A stretch of DNA of 64,000 bases from Rhizobiales bacterium TNE-4 (lineage in GTDB: Bacteria; Pseudomonadota; Alphaproteobacteria; Rhizobiales; Beijerinckiaceae), in contig JAHRCV010000002.1 of assembly GCA_019083985.1 (NCBI GenBank), forward strand, positions 62,001-126,000. Direction: 5' to 3'. How positions within the stretch are numbered: position 1 is the first letter of the stretch; each line of letters begins with the position of its first letter. A program made the position numbers and the translations under genes. This document shows, piece by piece, positions 36,536 through 45,703 of the stretch. The notes below the pieces were generated by a model. It was not told the origin of the DNA. It did not search any database and saw only the letters and a list, made by a program, of their open reading frames with translations.

Positions 36536-37326
36536 ACCGCCACCGGCGCCTTGATCGCGGGGTGCGGATCGTAATTCTCGATCGCAATGTCATCATAGGT
36601 GAAATCAAACAGCGATTTCACATCTGGGTTCAGCTTGAGCGTCGGTAAAGCACGTGGTTCGCGCGAGAGCTGCAGATCCGTCTGTTCCAAATGGTTCAGA
36701 TAAAGATGCGCATCGCCAAACGTATGCACGAAATCGCCAACACCGAGGCCGGTCACCTGCGCGATCATATGCGTCAACAAAGCGTAGCTTGCGATGTTGA
36801 ACGGCACGCCGAGGAAAATGTCGGCAGAACGCTGATAGAGCTGACACGAGAGCTTCCCATCAGCGACATAGAACTGGAACAGGCAATGGCATGGCGCGAG
36901 CGCCATCTTGTCCAATTCACCCGGATTCCAAGCTGAGATGACGAGACGGCGTGAATCCGGATTGCGGCGGATTTCGTCCAAAAGCCATTTGATCTGGTCA
37001 ACGGAACCGCCATCAGGCTTCGGCCAGCTGCGCCATTGCTTGCCATAGACAGGGCCGAGATCACCCTTCTCATCGGCCCATTCATCCCAGATCGAGACGC
37101 CATTGGCCTTGAGGTAAGCAATGTTGGTGTCACCCGCGATGAACCATAAGAGTTCATGGATGATCGATTTGAGATGCAGCTTCTTCGTCGTGACGAGCGG
37201 AAACCCGGCATTGAGATCGAAACGCATCTGATGGCCGAACACGCTCAGCGTTCCGGTTCCGGTACGGTCCGATTTGCGCACGCCCTCATGGAGAACGCGG
37301 CGCAGCAGATCATGATACGCTTGCAT
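36532..37326 (-). CDS. thyA: Thymidylate synthase
   Basis: A 264-residue enzyme, the same length as E. coli ThyA, converting dUMP to dTMP with methylene-tetrahydrofolate. The catalytic Cys lies in [12 protein letters not shown] (about 146), and [10 protein letters not shown] supplies phosphate-binding Arg residues; the C-terminus ends APVAV. I start at ATG 37326 (AGGA 8 nt upstream); the in-frame start at 37353 has no ribosome-binding site. First gene of the minus-strand thyA-GNAT-folA-hflK-hflC-degP series. Confidence 0.95.
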   Translation of the reverse strand: MQAYHDLLRRVLHEGVRKSDRTGTGTLSVFGHQMRFDLNAGFPLVTTKKLHLKSIIHELLWFIAGDTNIAYLKANGVSIWDEWADEKGDLGPVYGKQWRSWPKPDGGSVDQIKWLLDEIRRNPDSRRLVISAWNPGELDKMALAPCHCLFQFYVADGKLSCQLYQRSADIFLGVPFNIASYALLTHMIAQVTGLGVGDFVHTFGDAHLYLNHLEQTDLQLSREPRALPTLKLNPDVKSLFDFTYDDIAIENYDPHPAIKAPVAV

Positions 37327-37455
37327 GCGCGAATCCTGTGGTGGAGAAGCCATTCTAGGATGAAATGCGGCCCTGTCATGGGTGAGCGCGCGGTTTTCCA
37401 GCAGAATCGGCGCGCCTGTGATGCGCTGGCCCTTCCGCAGAGTGCCCGCAAGGAC

Positions 37456-37461
37456 TATATT
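37456..37461 (+). promoter_or_regulatory. Possible -10 element of ssrA
   Basis: TATATT lies a few bases upstream of the expected 5' end of the acceptor piece. A candidate -35 (TTCCGC, 37433-37438) is 17 bp further up but weak. Placement is inferred from position only. Confidence 0.35.
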
Positions 37462-37464
37462 GGG

Positions 37465-37793
37465 GATGCCGTCGCAAGGCGGCTATGGCGATAAACGCGC
37501 ATCGAAATAAACCTTTCGGACCCGGGGGCGGTACCCGGCGCCTCCACCTGAACCCAACCCCTCCTGCGTGAGGGATGGGCTCTGGCGGGGGCGAAATAGG
37601 ATCGACGAGGGTGTAAAGGGTGATCTTTCGCTCGGCATGGTTCCGCCGTTATCGGGCCTAATTATAGTTGCCAACGACAACTATGCTCCGGTTGCAGTGG
37701 CTGCGTAAGCGGTCCCTAAAGCCGATCCAAAGTCCTGAGGGGTAGCACTTTCAGGCGGGGCCCGGAGGCGCCTGGCAACAGAAGCCTCCACCT
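37465..37793 (+). ncRNA. ssrA: Two-piece (circularly permuted) tmRNA
   Basis: The acceptor piece comes first: CCTTTCGGACCCGGG, then CGCCTCC, discriminator A (37546) and CC, with CCA completed later. After a short spacer (37549-37586), the coding piece starts GGGGGCGAAATAGGATCGACG at 37587 (first 7 nt shown pair with CGCCTCC, including a G3-U pair, the alanyl-tRNA synthetase signal). AAAGG at 37616-37620 region pairs with CCTTT of the acceptor piece. The tag frame is 37670-37708, encoding ANDNYAPVAVAA then TAA. Pieces of about 84 and 207 nt match alphaproteobacterial two-piece tmRNAs. The outer ends are estimates. Confidence 0.92.
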
Positions 37794-37812
37794 TCTTTCG
37801 GTGCGGATACCC

Positions 37813-38337
37813 ATGGCCCAAGGCAATTCCCGTCAAGACTACATTCGCTACGATCTCCTCGTGCAAAGTGCGTTGCGCGATGTGGTCCGCCATGTCCTGT
37901 CGGAAGCCGCCGAGCAAGGCCTGCCGGGCGACCATCATTTCTTCATCTCATTCCGCACTGACCACCCCGGAACACGGATTTCCGAAAGCTTGCGCAGCGA
38001 TCATCCCGGCGAGATGACGATCGTCTTGCAGCATCAGTTCTGGGATCTCGCCGTCACGGATCATGGCTTTGAAGTCGGCCTGTTCTTCAAAGGCGTGCCC
38101 GAGCGCCTGTTGGTTCCATTCGATGCGTTGACAGGCTTTTATGACCCCTCCGTCGAATTCGGCCTGAAATTCGAACTCGCCAATGTCGAACCGGCGGATA
38201 ATGATTCCGCCGCGCCTGCCGAGCCCGCCCCCCTGCCGATTGCAGCCCCACTATCGGCTGAGAAGCCCACTGAACCAACCGCCGGGGGCGAAGGCGCAGA
38301 AGTCGTCAGCCTCGACGCATTCCGCAAGAAGACCTGA
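37813..38337 (+). CDS. sspB: SspB-type ClpXP adaptor for ssrA-tagged proteins
   Basis: A 174-residue protein of the alphaproteobacterial SspB family. The tag-binding core (about 1-125) includes [30 protein letters not shown] and [13 protein letters not shown] Pro/Ala-rich linker follows, and the C-terminal stretch [13 protein letters not shown] is the expected ClpX-docking peptide. It delivers tmRNA-tagged proteins to ClpXP. ATG 37813 is chosen; GTG 37801 is in frame. It lies about 20 bp after ssrA, which encodes its ligand. Confidence 0.9.
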   Translation: MAQGNSRQDYIRYDLLVQSALRDVVRHVLSEAAEQGLPGDHHFFISFRTDHPGTRISESLRSDHPGEMTIVLQHQFWDLAVTDHGFEVGLFFKGVPERLLVPFDALTGFYDPSVEFGLKFELANVEPADNDSAAPAEPAPLPIAAPLSAEKPTEPTAGGEGAEVVSLDAFRKKT

Positions 38338-38354
38338 CCGGGCGGGAGCGGACG

Positions 38355-39746
38355 ATGACCGCGACCCGCACGGAAACAGACAGCTTCGGGCCAATCGAAG
38401 TTCCGGCCGCCCATCATTGGGGTGCCCAGACCGAACGCTCCCGATATTTTTTCCGCATTGGCGATGAGAAGATGCCGCGCCCGCTGATCCGCGCGCTCGC
38501 GCTGGTCAAACAGGCCGCGGCCACCGTCAATCACACGCTTGGCGAACTTGATGCTGAGCGGGCCAACGCAATTGCAACCGCCGCCGCCGCGATTGCCGCA
38601 GGGCAATATGCGGAGGAGTTTCCACTTTCGGTGTGGCAGACCGGATCGGGCACACAAACCAATATGAACATGAACGAGGTGATTGCCTCGCTCTGCAATG
38701 AAAAGCTCGCCGGCACACGCGGCGGCAAAAATCCGGTTCATCCGAACGACCACGTCAATCGCGGCCAATCCTCAAACGATACATTCCCAACCGCGATGAA
38801 TGTGGCGGTTGCGACCGAACTTCATCACCATCTTTTGCCTGCGCTCGATCGATTACACGAAGCGCTCGACGCCAAGGCGAAGGATTTTGCGGATATTGTG
38901 AAAATCGGCCGCACACATACGCAAGACGCCACACCCATCACTTTAGGACAAGAATTTTCCGGTTACGCCGAACAAATCCGCCTTGGGCGCGCACGGATTG
39001 CCACGACGATTCCCTCGCTCATGCCGCTCGCGCAGGGCGGCACAGCCGTAGGCACCGGACTCAATGCTCGCAAGGGTTTCGCCGAACAGGTTGCGGCCGA
39101 AATTGCACGCGTGACCGGACTGCCTTTCGTCACCGCGCCTAATAAGTTCGAAGCCCTCGCCTCCAACGATGCCATGGTGTTCGTGCATGGCGCACTCGCT
39201 GCACTGGCCGCAGGCCTCTTCAAGATTGCAAACGACATTCGCTTGCTCGGATCGGGCCCACGCGCAGGTCTTGGCGAATTGAGCCTGCCAGAGAACGAAC
39301 CGGGCTCGTCCATCATGCCGGGCAAGGTCAATCCCACGCAGGCGGAAGCGGTCACGATGGTTTGCACCAAAGTGCTTGGCAATCAGGCGACCGTCACCTT
39401 CGCGGCCTCGCAGGGCCATTTCGAATTGAATGTCTACAAGCCAGTGATCGTCTTTTCGGTACTGCAATCGGTACAGTTGCTCACCGATGCCTGCGACAGT
39501 TTTCGCGCCCATTGTGTGTCAGGCATCGAAGCCAATCGCGATCGTATCGCCGACGGTGTCAATCGCTCCCTGATGCTGGTGACAGCATTGGCGCCGCTGA
39601 TCGGGTACGATAAAGCCGCTGAAATCGCCAAGGCCGCGCACCAAAACGGCACCACCTTGCGCGAGGAAGCGCTGCGTTTGGGCTATGTAAGTGCTGAAGA
39701 CTTTGACCGGGCCATGAAACCGGAAACGATGCTGGGGCCACACTGA
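38355..39746 (+). CDS. fumC: Fumarate hydratase, class II
   Basis: A 463-residue TCA-cycle enzyme, hydrating fumarate to malate without an iron-sulfur cluster. The fumarase/aspartase signature [13 protein letters not shown] is at about residues 317-329; [14 protein letters not shown] (about 96-109) and [17 protein letters not shown] (about 186-202) complete the active site. GGGAGCGGACG precedes the ATG. It is 17 bp after sspB and overlaps the DUF4169 start by one base. Confidence 0.96.
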   Translation: MTATRTETDSFGPIEVPAAHHWGAQTERSRYFFRIGDEKMPRPLIRALALVKQAAATVNHTLGELDAERANAIATAAAAIAAGQYAEEFPLSVWQTGSGTQTNMNMNEVIASLCNEKLAGTRGGKNPVHPNDHVNRGQSSNDTFPTAMNVAVATELHHHLLPALDRLHEALDAKAKDFADIVKIGRTHTQDATPITLGQEFSGYAEQIRLGRARIATTIPSLMPLAQGGTAVGTGLNARKGFAEQVAAEIARVTGLPFVTAPNKFEALASNDAMVFVHGALAALAAGLFKIANDIRLLGSGPRAGLGELSLPENEPGSSIMPGKVNPTQAEAVTMVCTKVLGNQATVTFAASQGHFELNVYKPVIVFSVLQSVQLLTDACDSFRAHCVSGIEANRDRIADGVNRSLMLVTALAPLIGYDKAAEIAKAAHQNGTTLREEALRLGYVSAEDFDRAMKPETMLGPH

Positions 39747-39937
39747 TGGGTGAGATCGTCAATCTCAACAAGGCCCGTAAGGCCAAGGCGAAAGTTGCGT
39801 CGGAAAAGCAGGCTGCCGATAACCGGTTGAAATTCGGCATGACCAAGACTGAGAAAAAAAAGATTGCCGACGAAAAAGCCCGACTAGAACGGCACGTGGC
39901 GGGCCACCGCCTCAATGAAGACGACCGCGAGCCATGA
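39746..39937 (+). CDS. DUF4169-family small protein
   Basis: A 63-residue, highly charged protein ([16 protein letters not shown] at the start, then Lys/Glu-rich helix). The opening is typical of the small alphaproteobacterial DUF4169 proteins. The predicted structure is one long helix; the function is unknown. It is coupled to fumC (shares one base with its stop) and to the next gene (4-bp overlap). Confidence 0.8.
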   Translation: MGEIVNLNKARKAKAKVASEKQAADNRLKFGMTKTEKKKIADEKARLERHVAGHRLNEDDREP

Positions 39938-40158
39938 GCGCAGGTATCATCAAACGCTCGGTCGCGATTGCCGGGCATCGTACCTCTGTTTCACTTGAAG
40001 AGCCGTTCTGGGACGAGTTGAAACGCATCGCAGCGCAACGCGGACTGAGCATTAATGCGCTGATCGCCGATATCGATGCGCGCCGCGCCCGTACCAATCT
40101 ATCCTCCGCTATCCGCCTTGAGATCCTCGATGATCTCAAGCGGAACGCCCATCATTGA
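39934..40158 (+). CDS. Ribbon-helix-helix protein
   Basis: A 74-residue protein with a short beta strand (RTSVSLEEPFWDELKRIAAQRG, cut here; about 19-40) and two helices (SINALIADIDARR; SAIRLEILDDLKR) as in the Arc/MetJ-type RHH fold used for DNA binding. It carries no toxin partner beside it and is the last gene of the sspB-fumC-DUF4169-RHH run. Its target is unknown. It overlaps the convergent AsmA gene by 7 bp. Confidence 0.78.
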   Translation: MSAGIIKRSVAIAGHRTSVSLEEPFWDELKRIAAQRGLSINALIADIDARRARTNLSSAIRLEILDDLKRNAHH

Positions 40159-43100
40159 GGGGCGGGTTCAGCTGGTTCAGTGGATGATGGCAAGAGATTG
40201 AGGAGTTTCTCAGCCTCTTCCCGTGCCTTTTTGGCCTCTTGTTCCGCGCGTTTGATCTCTTCCTGCCGAACACGCTCTTCATAGCGCGCTTTCTCAGAGC
40301 GCTGTCGCCGGATGAAGAAATTGCGCTCGCGCAGATCGGCCTCTTCTGCCTCGATCCGCTGCAATTCGCGCGCAACATAGCGTGTCGTAAGCAGGTTGGT
40401 GAGCGTTGATACATCGACATCGCGCGTGATCGTACCGTTAGGCAGCGACCGCCATTGCACGCTCCATTGTGGCGGTGCCGCCCAATCGCTCGCACCCGTG
40501 CCTGCCATCTGCAACGTGAGACGCCCATCGATCCTCATGGTCTTGAGGTCGTAAAGCACCAAACCCTGTCCTTGTACAAAAGCCGCTGTGAGCGATGCGG
40601 GACCGATGCGGACAGCCCCATTCGCAACCGCCACAGTCGTTTCAAAAGCATCGGCTGAGAGCGGCCCAGACTCGAGCGCCTTCAACACAGCTTCGCGCAA
40701 ATTGCGTTGATCGGGCGCATCGCGCCCTTGATCGGCTGAGGCTATCACTGGCATCACGCGGCGCGCATCAAGCCGCGCCATCGTGCCATTCTCAATGCGC
40801 AACCGTCCGCCGCCGGACAGCGACACAATCATCGCCGCGACGCTTTCGCCCGACGCACCGAGATCGACTGTCATGGACGCCTTGCCGCTTATTCCGCTTT
40901 GCGGCCAAAGCGTCGCAACATCGACACCATTCCATTGCGTCCGCGATGAAAACGAAACGAGACTGCCTTGCCGTTTCAACGCCAGCGCGCCACGCCATTC
41001 ACCACCGGCAAAACCAAATTGCGCATCCGTCAACTCAAGCCCATCGGCCGACCAGCGCAGATCAAGCCTTGGCTGATCGCCTTTGTAGCCGAAGGGCAGT
41101 GTGATCGACGGCGCGCTGATGCGGATCGCCGTGCGGAACGGTGGCGCCATCGGTGGGAGGAAACGCTGCGACGGCCACGTCGCCGTAGGCAAAGGCGCAG
41201 CGACAGGTCCAATGGCCAGCCCTGCCAAGGTTTCGAACGATAGGCTATCGAATGCTAACGCGCCGCCGATACTATCATTTTGCAGCGTCAGCTGACCCTT
41301 GGCTCGCGCACCACCCAACCGCGCTTCAACATCGTTCAAAACAAAGGCTTCACCATCAACGAGCGAGCCCGTGAGCGCCAAAGGCACGCGCTCACCAACA
41401 GGCGGCGCAGGTAAAGCGAGCACTTGCAACCACGGCGTCAGATCATCGCTATCCGCCTTGACCTGCCCCGCCAAACCAGCAGCACCGCGCGCGCCATCGA
41501 AACTGATCCGTGTCTGCCCCGATTCAAAACGCGCCGACCATTGTGGTGCGTTGGCAGCCCCCTTGAACGTGCCAGTCACGCGCACGGGCGCGCTGCGCCC
41601 TGCGAGTGGCACGACGCTCAACCCAACTTGCCTCAGAAAAGGCGGCGCTTCCGGTGCACGGATTTCGAAATTGCCATCCATCATATCGACAGAGGAGCGC
41701 AGTGCTAATGCGAGATCGGTGCCTGCGGCACGGCCATTCGCCTCGAGGCGATAAGCATCCTTGTCACGAAACAGCGAGAAGCGACCACGAAAGGGGCTCA
41801 GGCTTCCCGCGCGTTTGGCGATCCCTTCGGCAACAGCGCCGCCATAAAGCCGCCTTGCGATCAAAGCTGCTGGGGCCACCTGCGGCAAATCAAGCGTGGC
41901 ATCGAGCCGCCCGCCTTCGCCTTGCAAATTGCCCGTCGCACGCACCGAAAGGCCTGCTTGATCAGTCAGTTCGAAGAGAGGCAGCGCAAAACGATTGGCA
42001 TTTTTTTCGACACGCAGACGCATCTTGCCACCGCGCCATTCCTGACCAAAATCGAGTTGCCGCGCTTCGAACGACACCATCGCATCAAGATCGCTCAGCG
42101 TGCCAGTTAAGCCGCCAAGATCAGGCAATGTCTCGAGTGCAAAACGCTCTGACACCAATTGTGCTTCGAGCTTAGGCCGCTCGCCACCGCGCTGAAGGCG
42201 CGCCGCTCCTGTCACCTGCGTTGCATCATAGGTCACAGCCAATTTAGAGGCCGCAATTGTCTCGCGCGTGATGAACAATTCGGCTTCGGCCCGCAAATCG
42301 GCGCGGACCGGAAAACGCCCGCGCCCTGCCTCGCCCTCGATCCACACCGCAAGTCGCGCCGGATCGCGACTGTCGATTGTTACCGGTCCGGAAAAGCGTG
42401 GCGCGGCACCAAAGGCGAGATCGCCACGCGCGGTAATGCGTGTCTGCCCCGGCGCATCAACAGTAAATTCGGTGATGCGAAAAGCGGCATCGCGCAATTC
42501 CGCTTTGAGTTGAACGGCGCGCAAGGCCTCACCACCCAAGATGGCGTTCGGCAAAGCGAGCGTCAGTGCGAGGGCCGGAAATTCACCCGCAGCACCACCC
42601 ATAAAGCGCGCCCATTCGGCGAGAGCTGCACTGGCCGTCAACGCATCATTCGCCTCATTGCGAAACGGGCGGTCGAGGTCGAGCGATTTGCCCTCGAGCC
42701 GGACGGCAAGCGGCGCGCCCATTGTCCATTCGGCACTGCCGCTCAATTTTAACGCGGCTGCATCATCGCCAATTTCGATATCGAGCACCGGCACGAGCGC
42801 GCGCTTCGCCTGCACGGCGATTTGCGCAGTAATGGCATAAGCCCGCGTGGCTTTCTCCTTCTGCGCGTGCGGCCATGCAAGGCGCCCCTGCCGCGTCAAG
42901 CGCCCATCCGCGGTTCCCTGCGCAAAATGGAGGCGCCCATCGAAATCGCTGCGGTCGCCATCATCATCGATCAGCGTCAAGCGCATGCGCTGGCCATCGC
43001 CATCGGGCGCGCTCACAGCAAGGCGCAGATCGCGCGTTTCACTGCCGGCACGCATGCGCCCCGCAACGCGCCATGGTCCTTCCAACGTGCCCGCATCGGC

Positions 43101-43580
43101 TTCGACACCGCTGAAAGCCAGATCGGTTTCAACCCGTCCACTCGCATCACGGATCTGCAGGCGCCCATCGCTAATCGTCAGTTTTTCGATGGCAGCATGG
43201 GTGGACGTTTGCGTTGGCAGCGCAAATCCGCCCTCGGCTGTGCGCGTCAAAATCAAACGGGCACCAGAGAGGCGGGATTCGAGAATGCGGATTTCGCCCT
43301 TCAATAAGGGCATGGTGGCGAGCTCGATCGTGACGCGATCAAGCCCTAAGGTCGGACCCGGCCGTTCGCCAAATTGCGCGCGCTCCAGAACGAGGCGCGG
43401 TGTCGGCAGAAAGCGGACATCAATGTCACCGCCAATCTGTACGCGCAGACCGAGCGTATCAGCCAGCAGCGTTTCAATCCGCGCCCGCTGCGCGCTCCAG
43501 TCAATCAGAAGCGGCCCGACCAGCGCAATGCTCAGCAGGGTGATGATCGCAACGGCCAGCCCCGTCAGAACATCGCGCAA
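40152..43580 (-). CDS. AsmA-family protein
   Basis: A 1142-residue inner-membrane-anchored periplasmic protein. One N-terminal helix (about 7-27, GLAVAIITLLSIALVGPLL) is followed by the AsmA domain, which includes GGDIDVRFLPTPRLVLERAQFG-like features near residues 50-70. The C-terminal 60 residues are rich in Arg, Glu and Ala. Large AsmA-like proteins form repeated beta-groove (bridge-like) folds and are linked to outer-membrane lipid transport and assembly. Start is TTG at 43580 with GAGAGG upstream; an alternative start is possible. Confidence 0.82.
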   Translation of the reverse strand: MRDVLTGLAVAIITLLSIALVGPLLIDWSAQRARIETLLADTLGLRVQIGGDIDVRFLPTPRLVLERAQFGERPGPTLGLDRVTIELATMPLLKGEIRILESRLSGARLILTRTAEGGFALPTQTSTHAAIEKLTISDGRLQIRDASGRVETDLAFSGVEADAGTLEGPWRVAGRMRAGSETRDLRLAVSAPDGDGQRMRLTLIDDDGDRSDFDGRLHFAQGTADGRLTRQGRLAWPHAQKEKATRAYAITAQIAVQAKRALVPVLDIEIGDDAAALKLSGSAEWTMGAPLAVRLEGKSLDLDRPFRNEANDALTASAALAEWARFMGGAAGEFPALALTLALPNAILGGEALRAVQLKAELRDAAFRITEFTVDAPGQTRITARGDLAFGAAPRFSGPVTIDSRDPARLAVWIEGEAGRGRFPVRADLRAEAELFITRETIAASKLAVTYDATQVTGAARLQRGGERPKLEAQLVSERFALETLPDLGGLTGTLSDLDAMVSFEARQLDFGQEWRGGKMRLRVEKNANRFALPLFELTDQAGLSVRATGNLQGEGGRLDATLDLPQVAPAALIARRLYGGAVAEGIAKRAGSLSPFRGRFSLFRDKDAYRLEANGRAAGTDLALALRSSVDMMDGNFEIRAPEAPPFLRQVGLSVVPLAGRSAPVRVTGTFKGAANAPQWSARFESGQTRISFDGARGAAGLAGQVKADSDDLTPWLQVLALPAPPVGERVPLALTGSLVDGEAFVLNDVEARLGGARAKGQLTLQNDSIGGALAFDSLSFETLAGLAIGPVAAPLPTATWPSQRFLPPMAPPFRTAIRISAPSITLPFGYKGDQPRLDLRWSADGLELTDAQFGFAGGEWRGALALKRQGSLVSFSSRTQWNGVDVATLWPQSGISGKASMTVDLGASGESVAAMIVSLSGGGRLRIENGTMARLDARRVMPVIASADQGRDAPDQRNLREAVLKALESGPLSADAFETTVAVANGAVRIGPASLTAAFVQGQGLVLYDLKTMRIDGRLTLQMAGTGASDWAAPPQWSVQWRSLPNGTITRDVDVSTLTNLLTTRYVARELQRIEAEEADLRERNFFIRRQRSEKARYEERVRQEEIKRAEQEAKKAREEAEKLLNLLPSSTEPAEPAPQ

Positions 43581-43604
43581 GGATTTAGCCTCTCTCGAGC
43601 CCGG

Positions 43605-45020
43605 TCAGAACTGGACGATCTTGCCCGGGTTCATGATGTTGTTCGGATCGAAAGCGTGCTTAATCGCGCGCATCGCATCAAGCGTGGCCGCAGGATGTTC
43701 TTTCAGAAGATATTTCATCTTCGCCTGCCCCACGCCGTGCTCACCGGTGCATGTGCCTTCCATTTTAAGCGCCCGCTCGACGAGACGTTCAAGGAACGCC
43801 TGCATCACAGCCACCTCTTCTGGGTTATCGGGGTCAACGAGTGGTGTCAGATGGAAATTGCCATCGCCGACATGGCCAACGATTGGGGCGATGATGCCCG
43901 TTTTCTCGATGTCTTCATGCGTTTCCTCGACACATTCGGCGAGGCGTGAAATCGGCACGCACACATCGGTTGCGATGGTCTTCACGCCGGGCCGCAAGGC
44001 AAAAGCTGCCCAATACGCATCGTGCCGGGCCTGCCAAAGCTTGGTGCGTTCCTCAGGCTTGGTCGCCCATTGGAACGGGCCGCCGCCGAATTCCTTGGCA
44101 ATTTCGCCAAAGCGTTCGGATTGTTCCTGCACGCCCGCTTCCGTGCCGTGAAACTCAACAAACAGCATGGGCTTTTCCTCAAGCCCAAGCTTGGAATGGA
44201 GATTGAACGCGCGCACTTGTGTCTGGTCAGCAAGTTCGATGCGCGCCACGGGCAAGCCGCTTTGGATCGTCATGATGGTCGCATCGCACGCCGCACGCAC
44301 GCTCGGGAACGGACAAATGCCGCCTGAAATCGCCTCCGGAATCCCGTAAAGCTTCAGCGTGATTTCGGTGATGATGCCGAGCGTGCCTTCCGCCCCCACA
44401 AACAACCGCGTGAGATCGTAACCGGCGGAGGATTTCTTTGCCCGCCGCGCTGTCGTGATCACTTCGCCATTCGGCAGCACCGCTTTGAGCGCCAGCACAT
44501 TGTCTTTCATCGTGCCATAACGCACCGCATTGGTGCCCGAAGCCCGCGTCGAGACCATGCCACCGAGCGACGCATCCGCGCCTGGATCAATCGGGAAGAA
44601 CAAGCCCGTATCGCGCAATTGCTCATTCAGCGCCTTGCGGGTGATACCCGGCTCGATCACGACATCAAGATCCTCCGGATGCACGGCGATGATCTTGTTC
44701 ATCATGCTGGTGTCGATCGACACGCCACCCGCTGGCGCATTGGTGTGCCCCTCAAACGAGGTGCCCGTGCCAAACGGCACCATCGGCACTTTATGGGCCG
44801 CGCAAAGCTTGACGATCTCGACGACCTCATCGGTCGTCTGCGGATAGACGACCACATCGGGCGCCTCAATCGGCAGCCATGTCAGCGTATTGGCGTGCTG
44901 GTCGCGCACCGCTTTGCTGGTGACCGCCCGGTTGCCGAAACGGGCGGTCAGCGTCTCCACCACGGCTTTGACGGCGGCAGGATCGGGTTTCGGCAGGGTC
45001 ACGGGCGAAAACGCATTCAT
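43605..45020 (-). CDS. FAD-linked oxidase (D-lactate/glycolate dehydrogenase type)
   Basis: A 471-residue flavoprotein of the GlcD/Dld (D-2-hydroxyacid dehydrogenase) family. The FAD-binding PCMH domain runs about 50-230 (VPMVPFGTGTSFEGH, GGMVSTRASGTNAVRYG, LFVGAEGTLGIITEI). The C-terminal domain holds VGHVGDGNFHL (about 374), GEHGVG (about 427) and the usual ending NNIMNPGKIVQF. It most likely oxidises D-lactate or another D-2-hydroxyacid and passes electrons to quinone or cytochrome. The substrate is not certain, so no symbol is given. Confidence 0.88.
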   Translation of the reverse strand: MNAFSPVTLPKPDPAAVKAVVETLTARFGNRAVTSKAVRDQHANTLTWLPIEAPDVVVYPQTTDEVVEIVKLCAAHKVPMVPFGTGTSFEGHTNAPAGGVSIDTSMMNKIIAVHPEDLDVVIEPGITRKALNEQLRDTGLFFPIDPGADASLGGMVSTRASGTNAVRYGTMKDNVLALKAVLPNGEVITTARRAKKSSAGYDLTRLFVGAEGTLGIITEITLKLYGIPEAISGGICPFPSVRAACDATIMTIQSGLPVARIELADQTQVRAFNLHSKLGLEEKPMLFVEFHGTEAGVQEQSERFGEIAKEFGGGPFQWATKPEERTKLWQARHDAYWAAFALRPGVKTIATDVCVPISRLAECVEETHEDIEKTGIIAPIVGHVGDGNFHLTPLVDPDNPEEVAVMQAFLERLVERALKMEGTCTGEHGVGQAKMKYLLKEHPAATLDAMRAIKHAFDPNNIMNPGKIVQF

Positions 45021-45172
45021 GGTCGGGGTCCTGAACAGGGCGAAAACACCATTACCCCGGCAAGGGAGCTTGCCAGAGGCGGCTGGATTGAGTTCATTTT
45101 AAACTTCTGACAGCGTGATGCTACCCTTTTAGGGCGGCGTGGGGCCTCGCCCCGGGGAAGGACAGGTTGGGA

Positions 45173-45703
45173 ATGCGAAAGGGCAAAGACGCGGGAGCGT
45201 TCTTCTTCTCCCCTTTCGTGTCGTCAACCATGCGGCCCGAGCCGGGCTGGATCGACTTCAACGGCCATCTCAACATGGCCTATTATCACGTCATGTTCGA
45301 CCGTGCCGTCGAGGAAGCCTTCCTCTTGCTCGATCTGGGTGCTGACTATGCGAGCGAGCGCGGCGGCACAACCTTTGCCGCCGAATGTCATGTGCTTTAC
45401 CGGCAGGAAGTGAAGCCGGACATGCCGATGCGCATCACCATTCAACTGGTCGATTATGACGAGAAGCGCATTCACCTTTACATGGAAATGCGCCACGCCA
45501 ATGAAGGCTGGCTCGCCGCGACGAGCGAGAACATGTTTCTTCATGTCGATGTCGAGAGCCGGAAGGTTGCACCTTTCCCGTCCGACATTCTCGAAAACAT
45601 CGCCACGATGAAACAAGCCCACGCTGCCCTGCCACGCCCCGATGCGCTCGGCCGGACGATGACCATTCCGAAGAAAGCCGTCGGCCGGATGGAAGTGCAC
45701 TAA
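45173..45703 (+). CDS. Thioesterase (4HBT hot-dog family)
   Basis: A 176-residue protein of the hot-dog thioesterase family. WIDFNGHLNMAYYHVMFDRAVEEAFL (cut: DFNGHLNMAYYHVMFD) contains the N-x-x-H-x-N/D-like signature with the catalytic Asp region; QEVKPDMPMRITIQLVDYDEKRIHLYMEM follows on the strand-helix fold. It should hydrolyse an acyl-CoA or related thioester. I use ATG 45173; TTG 45167 is a minor alternative. It is convergent with the RTX gene and overlaps it by 4 bp. Confidence 0.8.
   Translation: MRKGKDAGAFFFSPFVSSTMRPEPGWIDFNGHLNMAYYHVMFDRAVEEAFLLLDLGADYASERGGTTFAAECHVLYRQEVKPDMPMRITIQLVDYDEKRIHLYMEMRHANEGWLAATSENMFLHVDVESRKVAPFPSDILENIATMKQAHAALPRPDALGRTMTIPKKAVGRMEVH

Noticed and set aside
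37681-37938. Minus-strand open frame opposite ssrA and sspB
   Set aside because: It covers the tmRNA tag region and the sspB start in antisense and shows no family features.
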